51,316 nucleotides of DNA from Thiotrichaceae bacterium (lineage in GTDB: Bacteria; Pseudomonadota; Gammaproteobacteria; SZUA-140). Below, in pieces: positions 7,717 through 16,171 of this stretch (position 1 is its first letter; the number at the start of each line of letters is the position of its first letter). The stretch lies in NCBI GenBank assembly GCA_002401765.2, contig NVTY02000024.1:69600-120915 (forward strand), given 5' to 3'. The position numbers and the translations under genes are program-made. The notes beneath the pieces were generated by a model that did no database searches, was not told the DNA's origin, and saw only the letters and a program-made list of their open reading frames with translations.

Positions 7717-8463
7717 ATGACCTACAACTTCACAGTCAGCCCAGACTTCAATCCTGGCCATATTTCTGGCTGGTTCATTTTTAATACATGGCTTCAACGC
7801 GCCATCAATGAAGAAATCCATCTGGAACTCTACAACAGCGCTCATGAGCAGCGAAAAGCAATTGCTGATGATCAGGTTGAGTTAATTTATGCTAACCCTT
7901 ATGACGCAACAGCGCTGGTAAGGGACAAAGGATTTATTCCTGTTGCGCAGGCAGGTAATAAAACGGACGAGGCCATCATCGCGGTCAATCAAGAAAGCCC
8001 TATTCTTAATATTGAACAACTGAGTGGTGGCACCCGAATTTCGAGCACAGATGACCCCGACGTACGCATGATGTGCATGATCATGCTTGAGCCTGCCGGA
8101 TTAAATAAAAGCAATACCATCACCACTCAGCGTGATGCTTATATTTTGATTGCTAAAGATCTTTTAAAAAATGATGCTGACATTGGTTTTTTTCTCGAAG
8201 AGACATATAGTGAACTTTCGGAGATGACAAGAAAACAGTTAAGACCGATTGTACGTAGTCAAATCCATGTCATCCACCACCTACTGCTTGTCGGCCCCCA
8301 ATTGGCACACAAAAAAGACAAGATACAATCATCACTGCTTTCAATGGCTGATGACTCAAAGGGAGCCGGGGTATTAAAAAGCCTGGATTTCGAACGCTGG
8401 GTAGCGGTTGAACAGGAAGAGGCCGAATTCATGATTGACTTAATGGACACATTAGCCGAATAA
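7717..8463 (+). CDS. Cytosolic PhnD-like periplasmic-binding-fold protein
   Basis: This 248-residue protein has the fold signature of PhnD-type phosphate/phosphonate binding proteins: an early FTVSPDFNPGHISGWFIF, the hinge region VELIYANPYDATALVR, PVAQAGNKTDEAIIAVNQ and LSGGTRISSTDDPDVRMM, then FLEETYSEL. Unlike transport components it has no signal peptide and no ABC permease or ATPase genes nearby. It therefore probably acts in the cytoplasm as a ligand-sensing domain for the operon's signalling machinery. The C-terminal region ends in an acidic helix (EEAEFMIDLMDTLAE). It is the last gene of the run and converges on the lipoprotein gene at 8487. The ligand is unknown. Confidence 0.82.
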   Translation: MTYNFTVSPDFNPGHISGWFIFNTWLQRAINEEIHLELYNSAHEQRKAIADDQVELIYANPYDATALVRDKGFIPVAQAGNKTDEAIIAVNQESPILNIEQLSGGTRISSTDDPDVRMMCMIMLEPAGLNKSNTITTQRDAYILIAKDLLKNDADIGFFLEETYSELSEMTRKQLRPIVRSQIHVIHHLLLVGPQLAHKKDKIQSSLLSMADDSKGAGVLKSLDFERWVAVEQEEAEFMIDLMDTLAE

Positions 8464-8486
8464 TATTTTCAGCTAGTTTATGAGCA

Positions 8487-9614
8487 CTACTGCTGAGACG
8501 CCTCTTTTTTGGAGTCACGCAGCCGCTGAAGTTTTTCAAGTATACGTTCTGCTCGACCAATATGTTCTAGTGCCTGCTCATTATCAGGAGCTAGCGCTAG
8601 TGCATTTTTCCAGGCTCCAATTGCCTTTATATACTGCCCTACCCCGTAATACTCCACCCCCAGAGAGACATTGTCTTCCACCTGCTTATCTAGGAGAATA
8701 CTCAAATCCTGAGCAAGTGCCACCTCACTCTCATCCAGTTCACCTAACAATTTTAACTTGGCAACATAATCTAATGCCTTTATCAATTCATGGTTTTCAA
8801 CCGCTTCAAGTAAAGACACATTGAGAATTCCTCGCATCTTCCGTCGACTTTCAATAACCACCTGCTGCTGCCTACGATTATTTTCCGCCTGAGACTGTCG
8901 CTTTTCATTCTCAATTGCTTGTAGCTGTTTCGTCAACAACTGCTGATTCTCCAAAACTGATTGTTTAAGCGCATCTATCATCGGCATCGGATTAAGCTGC
9001 CAAGCAAGACTCAGCAACTTTTCTGCAAGGAAGAAGTTCTCCTGTTCGAACGCGACTTGCGCACGCTCAGCAAGTAGTTCAGCCACTTTTTTTGATTTTT
9101 CTTTGTCTCTTTTCCAACGACTCTCTTTTAACCAGCTTCCCGGGGTAATCAACGCCAATTCGCCTTGAATCCCCACCGTTTTTTTCAACCACTCCGCTTG
9201 TAATACCAACAAGCCAAGCTCTAATTCAGCGACCCGAACAGCTAGCTTAAAGTGCAATGCCTGCAAGGCTGAGTTAATCTTTTCACTGCCTGGAATATTA
9301 TTTAAGGCGGTTTGATAATATTGCTTTGCACGATACCACTCGCCACTCTTCTCAAGCGCTCGGCCTTCCTCCAATATCGTCTGTTCATACACAATCACCT
9401 GCTTATCTATGCCAGCGATTAATGCTGCCACCTTGAAATAGTCAACATGTGATTCAGACACATGAAAAAGCACTTTCTGTGCATGCGCATACCTATCTTC
9501 CGCGACAAGGATGTCAATATTTTCTAGCACATGAGGTGAACGCGCACTCATATACGCACAACCCTGCAGCAATACCACCAGTAAAATAATACAAAATAAA
9601 CGAGTCTTTTTCAT
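8487..9614 (-). CDS. TPR-repeat lipoprotein
   Basis: A 375-residue lipoprotein. The signal peptide ends in the lipobox LLQGC (cysteine about residue 19), so it should be lipidated and membrane-anchored on the periplasmic side. The rest is helical: TPR-like units around GEWYRAKQYYQTALNNIPGS and near the end GQYIKAIGAWKNALALAPDN, with a coiled-coil-prone central stretch (ENEKRQSQAENNRRQQQVV). Its ATG overlaps the end of the adenylate cyclase gene upstream (four-base ATGA overlap), so the two form a coupled operon. It could be the periplasmic partner that feeds signals to the cyclase's extracytoplasmic domain; this is inference. The exact family is not recognised. Confidence 0.85.
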   Translation of the reverse strand: MKKTRLFCIILLVVLLQGCAYMSARSPHVLENIDILVAEDRYAHAQKVLFHVSESHVDYFKVAALIAGIDKQVIVYEQTILEEGRALEKSGEWYRAKQYYQTALNNIPGSEKINSALQALHFKLAVRVAELELGLLVLQAEWLKKTVGIQGELALITPGSWLKESRWKRDKEKSKKVAELLAERAQVAFEQENFFLAEKLLSLAWQLNPMPMIDALKQSVLENQQLLTKQLQAIENEKRQSQAENNRRQQQVVIESRRKMRGILNVSLLEAVENHELIKALDYVAKLKLLGELDESEVALAQDLSILLDKQVEDNVSLGVEYYGVGQYIKAIGAWKNALALAPDNEQALEHIGRAERILEKLQRLRDSKKEASQQ

Positions 9615-11077
9615 ACCGATAGATCGCTAGCAGTCACAATCGTCGAGATGGCATCATCAACCATCGCCTGCTGTTTTTCATTAACACCTGTCACCTGGTA
9701 AGTCACCACCGGCTCTTTCTTTCCTTTTAGTGAGAGCTTCTTAAAACGAGCGCTAACGATACCCTGAGATGTCAGTGAAGTATTAAGTTCATGACTAATT
9801 AGAATTTCACCCGCATCCGCTGCAGAGGCAAGGCGTGACGCAGTATTAACCGCATCGCCAACCACCGTATAGTCCATTCGCTCGGCAGCCCCCATATTAC
9901 CAGCCAGCATCATGCCGCTATTAATACCAATTCTAAAACGAACTTGCGTTAGATTCTGATCGGCCCTCTGCCGGTTAACAATCTTAACTAATTGTTGAAT
10001 CGTGATCGCACATGCTGCGGCATGAAAGCTATGTTTAGCATCATGCTCCGGTACACCAAACACCAGCATTGCACAGTCACCCATATATTTATCAATATGC
10101 CCACCATAACTATGCGCTGCCTGCGCAATAATACTAAAGTATTCATTCAGAAGACTATTCACCTGCTCTGGGTGTAGTTCTTCAGAAAGGCGCGTAAAAC
10201 CGACGATGTCAGCAAATAACACGCTGGCCTCAACATGCTGTCCGCCCAGTTTCACCTGATTCATATTAGACAGCACTGCCTTAGCAACTTGCGGCGAAAC
10301 GTAACGTGAAAATGTCTGCTCCACTTGCTCTTTACGCAGCAATCCTTCCGTCATTTCATTCATCGACTGCATCAGCGAACCCAACTCATCTTTACGCTGA
10401 TCATTGAGGCGCACATGGTAATCACCAGCAGAAATCGCTCGGCCCGCATTAATCAATTGATGAATAGGGCGGGTTAAACGCTTACCCAAGATAAAAGATG
10501 CGATAAAACCCAGCACCACTAATAACAGTGTCGCACCGCCAACCGCCCGCACAGTTTCTTGATGTGCAAGCGTTCTTAAGCGTTGATCAAAAGTGATGAG
10601 CACATAGCCAGCCGTCACGTCCCTAAAAAATACCGGTTTAAAAAACGAAACCAAATCAAGCGAACCGAGACCAATGCTATCTTTCTGCCATTCCAACTTA
10701 ACCACCTGATCTAAGGCCGCGGCAATCCGCACATCATCTGGCACCGTACCTTTCTTCACCACGGGTTCTTTATTTTCATTGTAAAGGGCTGCGCCAAGGA
10801 TTCCGGCTTCACCAGCAAGACTGTTCACCACAATTTCAAGATTAAGGTGATCATTAGCCAATAAGGGTTCACGGGAAAACTCGGCCATCAACCTTAAAAC
10901 GGTATTACCCGATTCACTCACCTGCTGCTCAAGAATATTACTTTGATTATGAACAATAAACAGCCCAAGCAACCCCATTCCACAGCTAATCAATAACGTA
11001 AATACTAACGCCAACTTATAAGCAATAGGGAAGTATGCCGGCAGCAATGCCGCCAGATTGTGGCGTAATTTTTTCAT
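9611..11077 (-). CDS. Membrane class III adenylate cyclase with HAMP domain
   Basis: The 488-residue enzyme is predicted to make cyclic AMP. Order: a transmembrane helix (about 17-40, LALVFTLLISCGMGLLGLFI), a periplasmic sensor domain to about 175, a second helix (ATLLLVVLGFIASFILG), a HAMP domain (RLTRPIHQLINAGRAISAGD), then the class III catalytic domain. Catalytic features are visible: FADIVGFT with a metal-binding Asp, GGHIDKYMGD with the adenine-specifying Lys, and VVGDAVNTASR with the partner Asp and transition-state Asn/Arg. The chosen ATG at 11077 opens MKKLRHN; a GTG 42 bases upstream is also open. It overlaps the TPR lipoprotein gene and faces the GTPase-module operon. Confidence 0.9.
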   Translation of the reverse strand: MKKLRHNLAALLPAYFPIAYKLALVFTLLISCGMGLLGLFIVHNQSNILEQQVSESGNTVLRLMAEFSREPLLANDHLNLEIVVNSLAGEAGILGAALYNENKEPVVKKGTVPDDVRIAAALDQVVKLEWQKDSIGLGSLDLVSFFKPVFFRDVTAGYVLITFDQRLRTLAHQETVRAVGGATLLLVVLGFIASFILGKRLTRPIHQLINAGRAISAGDYHVRLNDQRKDELGSLMQSMNEMTEGLLRKEQVEQTFSRYVSPQVAKAVLSNMNQVKLGGQHVEASVLFADIVGFTRLSEELHPEQVNSLLNEYFSIIAQAAHSYGGHIDKYMGDCAMLVFGVPEHDAKHSFHAAACAITIQQLVKIVNRQRADQNLTQVRFRIGINSGMMLAGNMGAAERMDYTVVGDAVNTASRLASAADAGEILISHELNTSLTSQGIVSARFKKLSLKGKKEPVVTYQVTGVNEKQQAMVDDAISTIVTASDLSV

Positions 11078-11525
11078 TAAGTCTCTGAAACTACCATCAC
11101 TACTCAGTTTTAAACACACACGGCTAGTAATCGGGCCCCTTACGTTACCAGTAAACTAGCCCCCCCTATTTCCGCCAACCAGCCTAACGCCAAGACATAT
11201 CGATAAAACGATATTTATCGACGCGCCCCTGCAAATCCTCGTTAAAATCACAACAGAGACAAAACACCAGCCATTCTACCAAACAACTGATACTAGCTGG
11301 GAAAACATGCATCTAGTTTCTCGAAATCCAACCAAATCAATACCAGACATCATGCACCATATAACGCAATTTAGACAGCAACACCTGTAAACCAACCCCG
11401 CTCAAAAACCTCAAAAACCTCAAAAACCTCAAAAATCATATCGCTGAGTGACTGGCAATCGCCAACGAATTATGTTGAGATTATTAAAGACATTTCGCAA
11501 CCATCATATTTGGGGAGTAATGACA
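11078..11525. other. Intergenic region, divergent promoters expected
   Basis: No gene is supported in these 448 bases between the cyclase and the TIGR02647 gene. They hold a C-run (11159-11166) and a 9-base tandem repeat. No clear promoter was identified. Confidence 0.5.
11401..11436. repeat. Four 9-base tandem repeats (CTCAAAAAC)
   Basis: CTCAAAAAC is repeated three times perfectly from 11401, followed by CTCAAAAAT (11428-11436). It lies about 90 bases before the TIGR02647 gene, a similar distance to that of the AAACCTAAT array from its downstream gene at 3651. Confidence 0.9.
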
Positions 11526-11792
11526 ATGACATATAGCAATGACCTACTCGACGAACTTAATATCCTACTGCAATTCAATCTAGAAATGACTCAGGAAGGG
11601 ATTAAAATCCACCGCTCAGCGGGTTCCGCTACCGTCGGCGCCACCACGCGCTTATTTAATAAAGGGCTCATCACTCAAGCCGATGGCGGTTATCTCACTG
11701 ATTTGGGGCACATTGCTGCCAAACATGCCCAGGCAGGTTACGCCATTCTGAGGCCCACCCGTGAATCTTCACTAAAGCCAGCTGCCATGTAA
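11526..11792 (+). CDS. TIGR02647-family small putative DNA-binding protein
   Basis: An 88-residue protein from ATG 11526 (eight bases after GGGGAG; another ATG lies six bases earlier). The sequence DLLDELNILLQF, GIKIHRSAGS, TRLFNKGLITQADGGYLTDL and GHIAAKHAQAGYAIL matches the TIGR02647 family of short gammaproteobacterial proteins, usually annotated as putative DNA-binding proteins. The central LFxKGLITQxDGGYLTxLG looks like a winged-helix element. It is followed after 108 bases by a GAF protein in the same direction. The function in the cell is unknown. Confidence 0.85.
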   Translation: MTYSNDLLDELNILLQFNLEMTQEGIKIHRSAGSATVGATTRLFNKGLITQADGGYLTDLGHIAAKHAQAGYAILRPTRESSLKPAAM

Positions 11793-11900
11793 ACGATACA
11801 TCAACTATATAGATAAAAAATGGCGCGATAAGCCCATTCCAGATGTGGCTGCTTTCATCCTCATAAGCCATCCTACGAGCGTAATTAAGGGTCTGAAACG

Positions 11901-12506
11901 ATGAAAATCCAGGTATTAACCCAAAAACTGCATGAACTCAAAGAAAAACAGCAGCGCATCGAAGCGGCCTGGCGTAAAACAGGTAATCGTGAGTTTCTTG
12001 AGTTCATGGTGGAATTACTGCCCAAAGCGCTAGATGCCGAACGCTGCAGTATTTTCATCAACAACCCTGATGATAATAACGTCTGGATCCAATGTGGCAC
12101 GGGGCTTCAGGAAAAACAGATCTCGGTGCCTAAAGACAGCTCCGTAGTCGGAAAAGTGATCGCCAGCGGCAAAATTATCATGGAAAATAATCTTGCCAAT
12201 CAAATCGGCGCACATGACACAATCGCCTTCAAAACCGGTTTTACGGCTAAAAGCACCATCTGCGTACCCGTATTAGGGGCTAAAACACGGCAAATAGCCG
12301 GCGCTATTCAGGTCCTTAATAAGCTCAATGCCGAATCTGCGTTTACCCAGGATGACATAGCGATTGTCAAAAAATTAGCCCACCACATCCAGGTCAATAT
12401 CGAAAATATCTACCAACGCCAGGAGATGGCCAATATTGCCGAAGAGATCGGCAAAAAAGTAAGCCTAATCGAAGCAAAATTAAAATCACTCGGACATACC
12501 GAATAA
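11901..12506 (+). CDS. GAF-domain protein
   Basis: A 201-residue soluble protein with a single GAF domain. Residues about 1-25 form a helix rich in Lys/Glu/Gln. The GAF core spans about 30-170: RCSIFINNPDDNNVWIQCGT, SSVVGKVIASGKIIMENNLA, TICVPVLGAKTRQIAGAIQV, FTQDDIAIVKKLAHHIQVNI. A C-terminal helix follows. GAF domains bind cyclic nucleotides or other small ligands; no output domain is attached, so it must act through partners. Its proximity to an adenylate cyclase (0.8 kb away, divergent) makes cAMP a candidate ligand, but the NKxnFx3DE cyclic-nucleotide motif is not seen. An AAGGG stretch precedes the start by several bases. Confidence 0.85.
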   Translation: MKIQVLTQKLHELKEKQQRIEAAWRKTGNREFLEFMVELLPKALDAERCSIFINNPDDNNVWIQCGTGLQEKQISVPKDSSVVGKVIASGKIIMENNLANQIGAHDTIAFKTGFTAKSTICVPVLGAKTRQIAGAIQVLNKLNAESAFTQDDIAIVKKLAHHIQVNIENIYQRQEMANIAEEIGKKVSLIEAKLKSLGHTE

Positions 12507-12909
12507 CTCAACTCACGGCCAGTGCAATCTAGGCTGCTCAACAAATACCCGGCAGGCAATCTGTTCACAAAAAAGAAAGAATGCCATGCAGGTCGAAATT
12601 GGCACAGAGTCATAGGGCAGCCGAAGATAAGCCGATAAAACAAGGACACCACTATATCGCTATCAAACAAATATAGCCCAATACCCCCTCAGCCACACCA
12701 TCATACCGAGCCTAGTTAGGAGAGTGGAATCAGCAATGATTTCTATCCTAAAGATTTGTATACTGAGCAAACTTTATCAGCACACCGATAAGCATTCACA
12801 AGTTATTATTCGTTAATTCACTTAAACGCGTAACATAACAGCGAACAACCAACAGAGGCTATGCCATTCGTTAGCAGATAACCGCTAACCCGCTAGCTGG
12901 AGGAATAAG
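12507..12909. other. Intergenic region before moeB
   Basis: No coding region is supported in these 403 bases. A good GGAGG ribosome site at the right end (12898-12902) serves moeB. No riboswitch was recognised. Confidence 0.5.
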
Positions 12910-14100
12910 ATGAAGGCCAAAGACCGCCGACTGCTGGAACTGCGTGACACCATAGCCGAGCTTTCGCCCACCGAGGCGTATGAGCTGCAGCAAAAGGGGG
13001 CCACCTTGATCGACGTACGTGACAATGAAGAAGTGGCCCAGGGCAGCCCGATTGGCGCACTACGCCTGGGGCGCAGCTTTCTTGAACTTAAAATCGAAGA
13101 GCAGATTCCAGACACAGGGCAAACCCTACTGATTATCTGTGCCGGCGGGATGCGCTCATTGTTTGCTGCCGATGGCCTGCAACGCATGGGCTACAGCGAT
13201 GTACGCTCGGTTGCTGGTGGCTTTAGCCGCTGGAAGACTGAGGCACAACCATTTGAGACCCCGCGCATGCTCGACGCCACCGCTCGTGAACGTTATGCCC
13301 GCCACCTATCAATCCCAGACATTGGCGACAAAGGCCAGCTCAAACTGCTCGATAGCAAAGTCCTGCTGATTGGTGCTGGCGGTCTCGGCTCACCCAGCGC
13401 CTACTATCTTGCCGCTGCGGGTGTCGGCACACTCGGCATCATTGATGACGACGTAGTGGATCGCAGCAACCTGCAACGCCAGATTTTGCACACCGAAGAT
13501 CGCATCGGCATGCCCAAGGTTGAATCGGCACGCATCGCGCTGGAAGCACTCAATCCAGATGTAAAAATTGTCGCGCACCAGACCCGCATCGATAGCAGCA
13601 ACGTGGAAGAACTCTTTGCCGATTATGATGTGATCGTCGATGGCTCCGACAACCTGCCCACCCGCTACTTAATCAACGACGCCTGCGTGAAGCTTAAAAA
13701 ACCCAATGTACACGCCGCCGTTTACCGCTTTGAAGGACAGATCACCGTCTTCTGGCCCGACTACCAGGGCGAGGTACGCGGCTCCTGCTACCGCTGCATG
13801 TTCCCAGAGCCACCACCACCAGAACTGGCACCATCGTGCGCAGAGGCTGGCGTACTCGGTGTAATGCCAGGGATCTTTGGCCTGCTACAGGCGCTTGAGA
13901 CAATTAAAATCCTACTCGGAATCGGCACACCACTGGTGGGCCGCATGTTACATTACGATGCACTCAGTGGTGAATTTATGGAGATGCGCGCCAAGGCCAA
14001 TCCATCCTGTCGCCATTGCAGCGACGGTGCAGTATTTCCCGGCTATGAAGACTATGCGCAGGTCTGCTCGTCAACCCCGCCACTGGCTGACGACAAATAA
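12910..14100 (+). CDS. moeB: Rhodanese-MoeB fusion (molybdopterin-synthase adenylyltransferase)
   Basis: The 396-residue protein joins an N-terminal rhodanese domain (about 17-115; catalytic loop CAGGMRS with Cys77) to a ThiF/MoeB E1-like domain (about 125-385). The latter has the nucleotide site LLIGAGGLGSP (about 153-162), DDDVVDRSNLQRQ, and zinc cysteine pairs CYRC and CRHC. MoeB adenylates the C-terminus of MoaD for molybdopterin synthesis; the fused rhodanese suggests it also delivers sulfur, as in MoeZ/MOCS3. Here the rhodanese is N-terminal, unlike MOCS3. A GGAGG box precedes the ATG. No other molybdenum-cofactor genes are nearby, so thiamine or another ThiF pathway cannot be excluded. 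Confidence 0.9.
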   Translation: MKAKDRRLLELRDTIAELSPTEAYELQQKGATLIDVRDNEEVAQGSPIGALRLGRSFLELKIEEQIPDTGQTLLIICAGGMRSLFAADGLQRMGYSDVRSVAGGFSRWKTEAQPFETPRMLDATARERYARHLSIPDIGDKGQLKLLDSKVLLIGAGGLGSPSAYYLAAAGVGTLGIIDDDVVDRSNLQRQILHTEDRIGMPKVESARIALEALNPDVKIVAHQTRIDSSNVEELFADYDVIVDGSDNLPTRYLINDACVKLKKPNVHAAVYRFEGQITVFWPDYQGEVRGSCYRCMFPEPPPPELAPSCAEAGVLGVMPGIFGLLQALETIKILLGIGTPLVGRMLHYDALSGEFMEMRAKANPSCRHCSDGAVFPGYEDYAQVCSSTPPLADDK

Positions 14101-14104
14101 GAAA

Positions 14105-14136
14105 CCTATCGCCGCGTCAAATAGCGCGGTGATAGG
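14105..14136 (+). terminator. Strong hairpin after moeB
   Basis: CCTATCGCCGCG pairs with CGCGGTGATAGG around a short AT-rich loop, giving a 12-base stem including one G-U pair. It begins four bases after the moeB stop, between convergent moeB and yceI genes. No T-run follows, so it may act in both directions or as an RNA-stabilising hairpin. Confidence 0.6.
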
Positions 14137-14145
14137 CCTCCTCGA

Positions 14146-14733
14146 TCAATCCTTATTTCTAATCGCCTCGACCCCAAAAAACAACGCCATCTCATCACCA
14201 ATCGCGGGCAACGAAAAGCTCATATCAAAATCTGAGCGCTTGAACTTAGCCGTGACATCAAAGCCGCACACATATTTTTCTTTTTTAGGGTCCATCGGGT
14301 GAATACCACAATGAATACTCGCCACATCTAGCGCAACATGCTTTGTCACCCCCAGGATGGTTAAATCACCATGGGCTGTCGCCATCTTACCGCCTTTGTG
14401 AAATTCAATCGTCTTCGCTTTATAAGTGATCTCTGGAAACTCCATCACATTCAAAAAATCGATTGAGCGCAGGTGGTCGTCACGCTTTTTCATGCCGGTA
14501 TAAACCGATGCCGCATCGATCACAATATCAATAGAACCGGTGCCCGCCTGACGATCCATCATGATTTTACCGCTGGTCTTACCAAAATGGCCCTGCATGG
14601 TCGAAAAACCTAGATGATTGATCTTGAAATGAGGATAGGTGTGAAGTGGATCAATAGTAAAGTGCTCTTCCTTAGCAGAGGCCGCGGTGGGAATAGCGAT
14701 CATCAATGCAGCAACCAGACTTAATTTCTTCAT
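14146..14733 (-). CDS. YceI-family periplasmic protein
   Basis: A 195-residue exported protein of the YceI family, a lipocalin-like barrel that binds polyisoprenoids. The start at 14733 is preceded by AAGGAG and gives a clean signal peptide (MKKLSLVAALMIAIPTAASA). The mature part begins EEHFTIDPLHTYPHFKINHL and includes FSTMQGHFGKTSGKIMMD, DDHLRSIDFLNV and a C-terminal ALFFGVEAIRNKD, all typical. An in-frame extension to 14865 lacks a ribosome site and breaks the signal peptide, so it was not used. It is convergent with moeB and about 170 bases downstream of a membrane-protein gene on the same strand. The physiological role of most YceI proteins is unclear. Confidence 0.92.
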   Translation of the reverse strand: MKKLSLVAALMIAIPTAASAKEEHFTIDPLHTYPHFKINHLGFSTMQGHFGKTSGKIMMDRQAGTGSIDIVIDAASVYTGMKKRDDHLRSIDFLNVMEFPEITYKAKTIEFHKGGKMATAHGDLTILGVTKHVALDVASIHCGIHPMDPKKEKYVCGFDVTAKFKRSDFDMSFSLPAIGDEMALFFGVEAIRNKD

Positions 14734-14903
14734 TCTCGACTCCTTGTGATTATTAATAAAAACCCGATACTTCAGCACCTCAGATTCATAGCTGATGAAC
14801 AGCGCAGTCTGAAGACACAATATTTTCAATGGATAGAGATTACGTTGCATTGCCCTATCCTCCAATCAGAATTTTCCTGACCAATACATCCATAAGGTCA
14901 TCC

Positions 14904-15770
14904 TTAAAATAACGGCGCCCCTTCCTGCGACCAGGTCACGTAGATCGCACCACCCGCTATCGGCGCAAGGCATAACAATAACAGTACCATCTTCAACCAT
15001 GACGGGCGCTCTTCTGGCAGCGGCACACGTGCCGCCAACGGAATCGCCGCTAGAATCAGCAATGTCACCCACGGCAGCTTCGCGTATACATGGCCCGCCA
15101 CGCCTAGCAAACCACATAGCAGCGCCACCGGCACCACCAACAGACCACCGGCACTGAGGCGCGATGAAAATAGACCCGCCAATAAAAAGGCGGCCATCGC
15201 CACGGCGATGGCAGAGGCAAGCTGCCCCAGCAGTGCAGAGGCGCCTAATAACGCAGCGATACCGGTGCCACCAGCCAACATCAATAGCGCAATCGACACT
15301 CGCTCCGGTTTATCACGCAGGCTAAATAGTGAGGCCTGTAGCCAACCAACATAACAACCCGCCAGACCCGCCATCATCCAGATCTGCCACTCATCACTCT
15401 TACGCATTAACACCGGCCATACCAACCACACCGCCGCCGCAAAGCCCGCCACGAAAAAGAGCTGCGTCAGCCAGCGTGGCGCGCGGCGATAGAGGTCAAA
15501 GAGCAGACCAACACCCAGCGCCACCAGTCCCAGCAATAGAATTTTACGCGTACTGGTTAGCGGAAAGAACTTAAGATCCGTCACCAACCACGCCGCAGCA
15601 TAAAAACCAGCCACCACCGCAATACCCGCCCAAAAACCAGCAAGACGATAAAAGATAAGCCCCAGCAACAACGACACCCCAAATGGGGCAATGCCAGACT
15701 GAAATAACGGATTTGAAAGTAGATCGTTCACGGGTAAAGAGTTTAACGTGTTGGTTTTATTAGGCAACAT
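14904..15770 (-). CDS. Polytopic inner-membrane protein of unknown function
   Basis: A 288-residue protein with about nine or ten hydrophobic segments, for example FGVSLLLGLIFYRLAG, ILLLGLVALGVGLLF, LFFVAGFAAAVWLVWPV and AIAVAMAAFLLAGLF. I recognise no family. Short loops carry few charged residues, and no transporter signature, cofactor motif or catalytic motif is obvious. ATG 15770 (MLPNKTNTL) is preferred over the TTG at 15800, though neither has a good ribosome site. The lower-strand neighbour yceI follows after 170 bases; co-transcription is possible. GC content is visibly higher than in nearby intergenic DNA. Confidence 0.75.
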   Translation of the reverse strand: MLPNKTNTLNSLPVNDLLSNPLFQSGIAPFGVSLLLGLIFYRLAGFWAGIAVVAGFYAAAWLVTDLKFFPLTSTRKILLLGLVALGVGLLFDLYRRAPRWLTQLFFVAGFAAAVWLVWPVLMRKSDEWQIWMMAGLAGCYVGWLQASLFSLRDKPERVSIALLMLAGGTGIAALLGASALLGQLASAIAVAMAAFLLAGLFSSRLSAGGLLVVPVALLCGLLGVAGHVYAKLPWVTLLILAAIPLAARVPLPEERPSWLKMVLLLLCLAPIAGGAIYVTWSQEGAPLF

Positions 15771-16171
15771 TCTTTTGCAGGCGATAGACGGCAGAGTCAA
15801 GAGTCAACAGGGTCGGTGGAACACGCGAGCCATTCACATCTACATCCTATCTCTGTGAGTAGCCCAAATGAAGCGCCAACGAAATTTGGGGCTGAGTGAC
15901 ACTGATCTTCGCGTGTTTCACTGGCACTCAGTCCAGGCTACATATATCGGTTGATTGATTCATGCAGTGCAATACGCCCAGCTTATTGGCCCCGGTTTTA
16001 GAACGCAAGTAACCAGGGCGCTCATAGCGGTGTGTTTTAAGGCTTTATTTTCTCAGCACTTTACTGGAGAATTGAGATGATAAGCGGTGGCGAATACAAG
16101 CTCACAAAACTGAACGGGCTATATTTCAATCCTTCGTAATAAAAGACTGAGAGAGGCATTCAAATAATCCC
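15771..16171. other. Intergenic region
   Basis: No gene is supported in these 401 bases between two divergent genes. A weak repeated phrase occurs (GGGGCTGAGTGACACTG at 15889 and CACTGGCACTCAGTCC at 15918), which may be a decayed inverted repeat. Confidence 0.4.

Noticed and set aside
12507..12909. Molybdenum-cofactor riboswitch upstream of moeB
   Set aside because: No conserved Moco-RNA elements or matching stems were recognised in the leader.
14734..14865. Upstream extension of the YceI frame
   Set aside because: The internal ATG has an AAGGAG box and a normal signal peptide; the extension would bury it.
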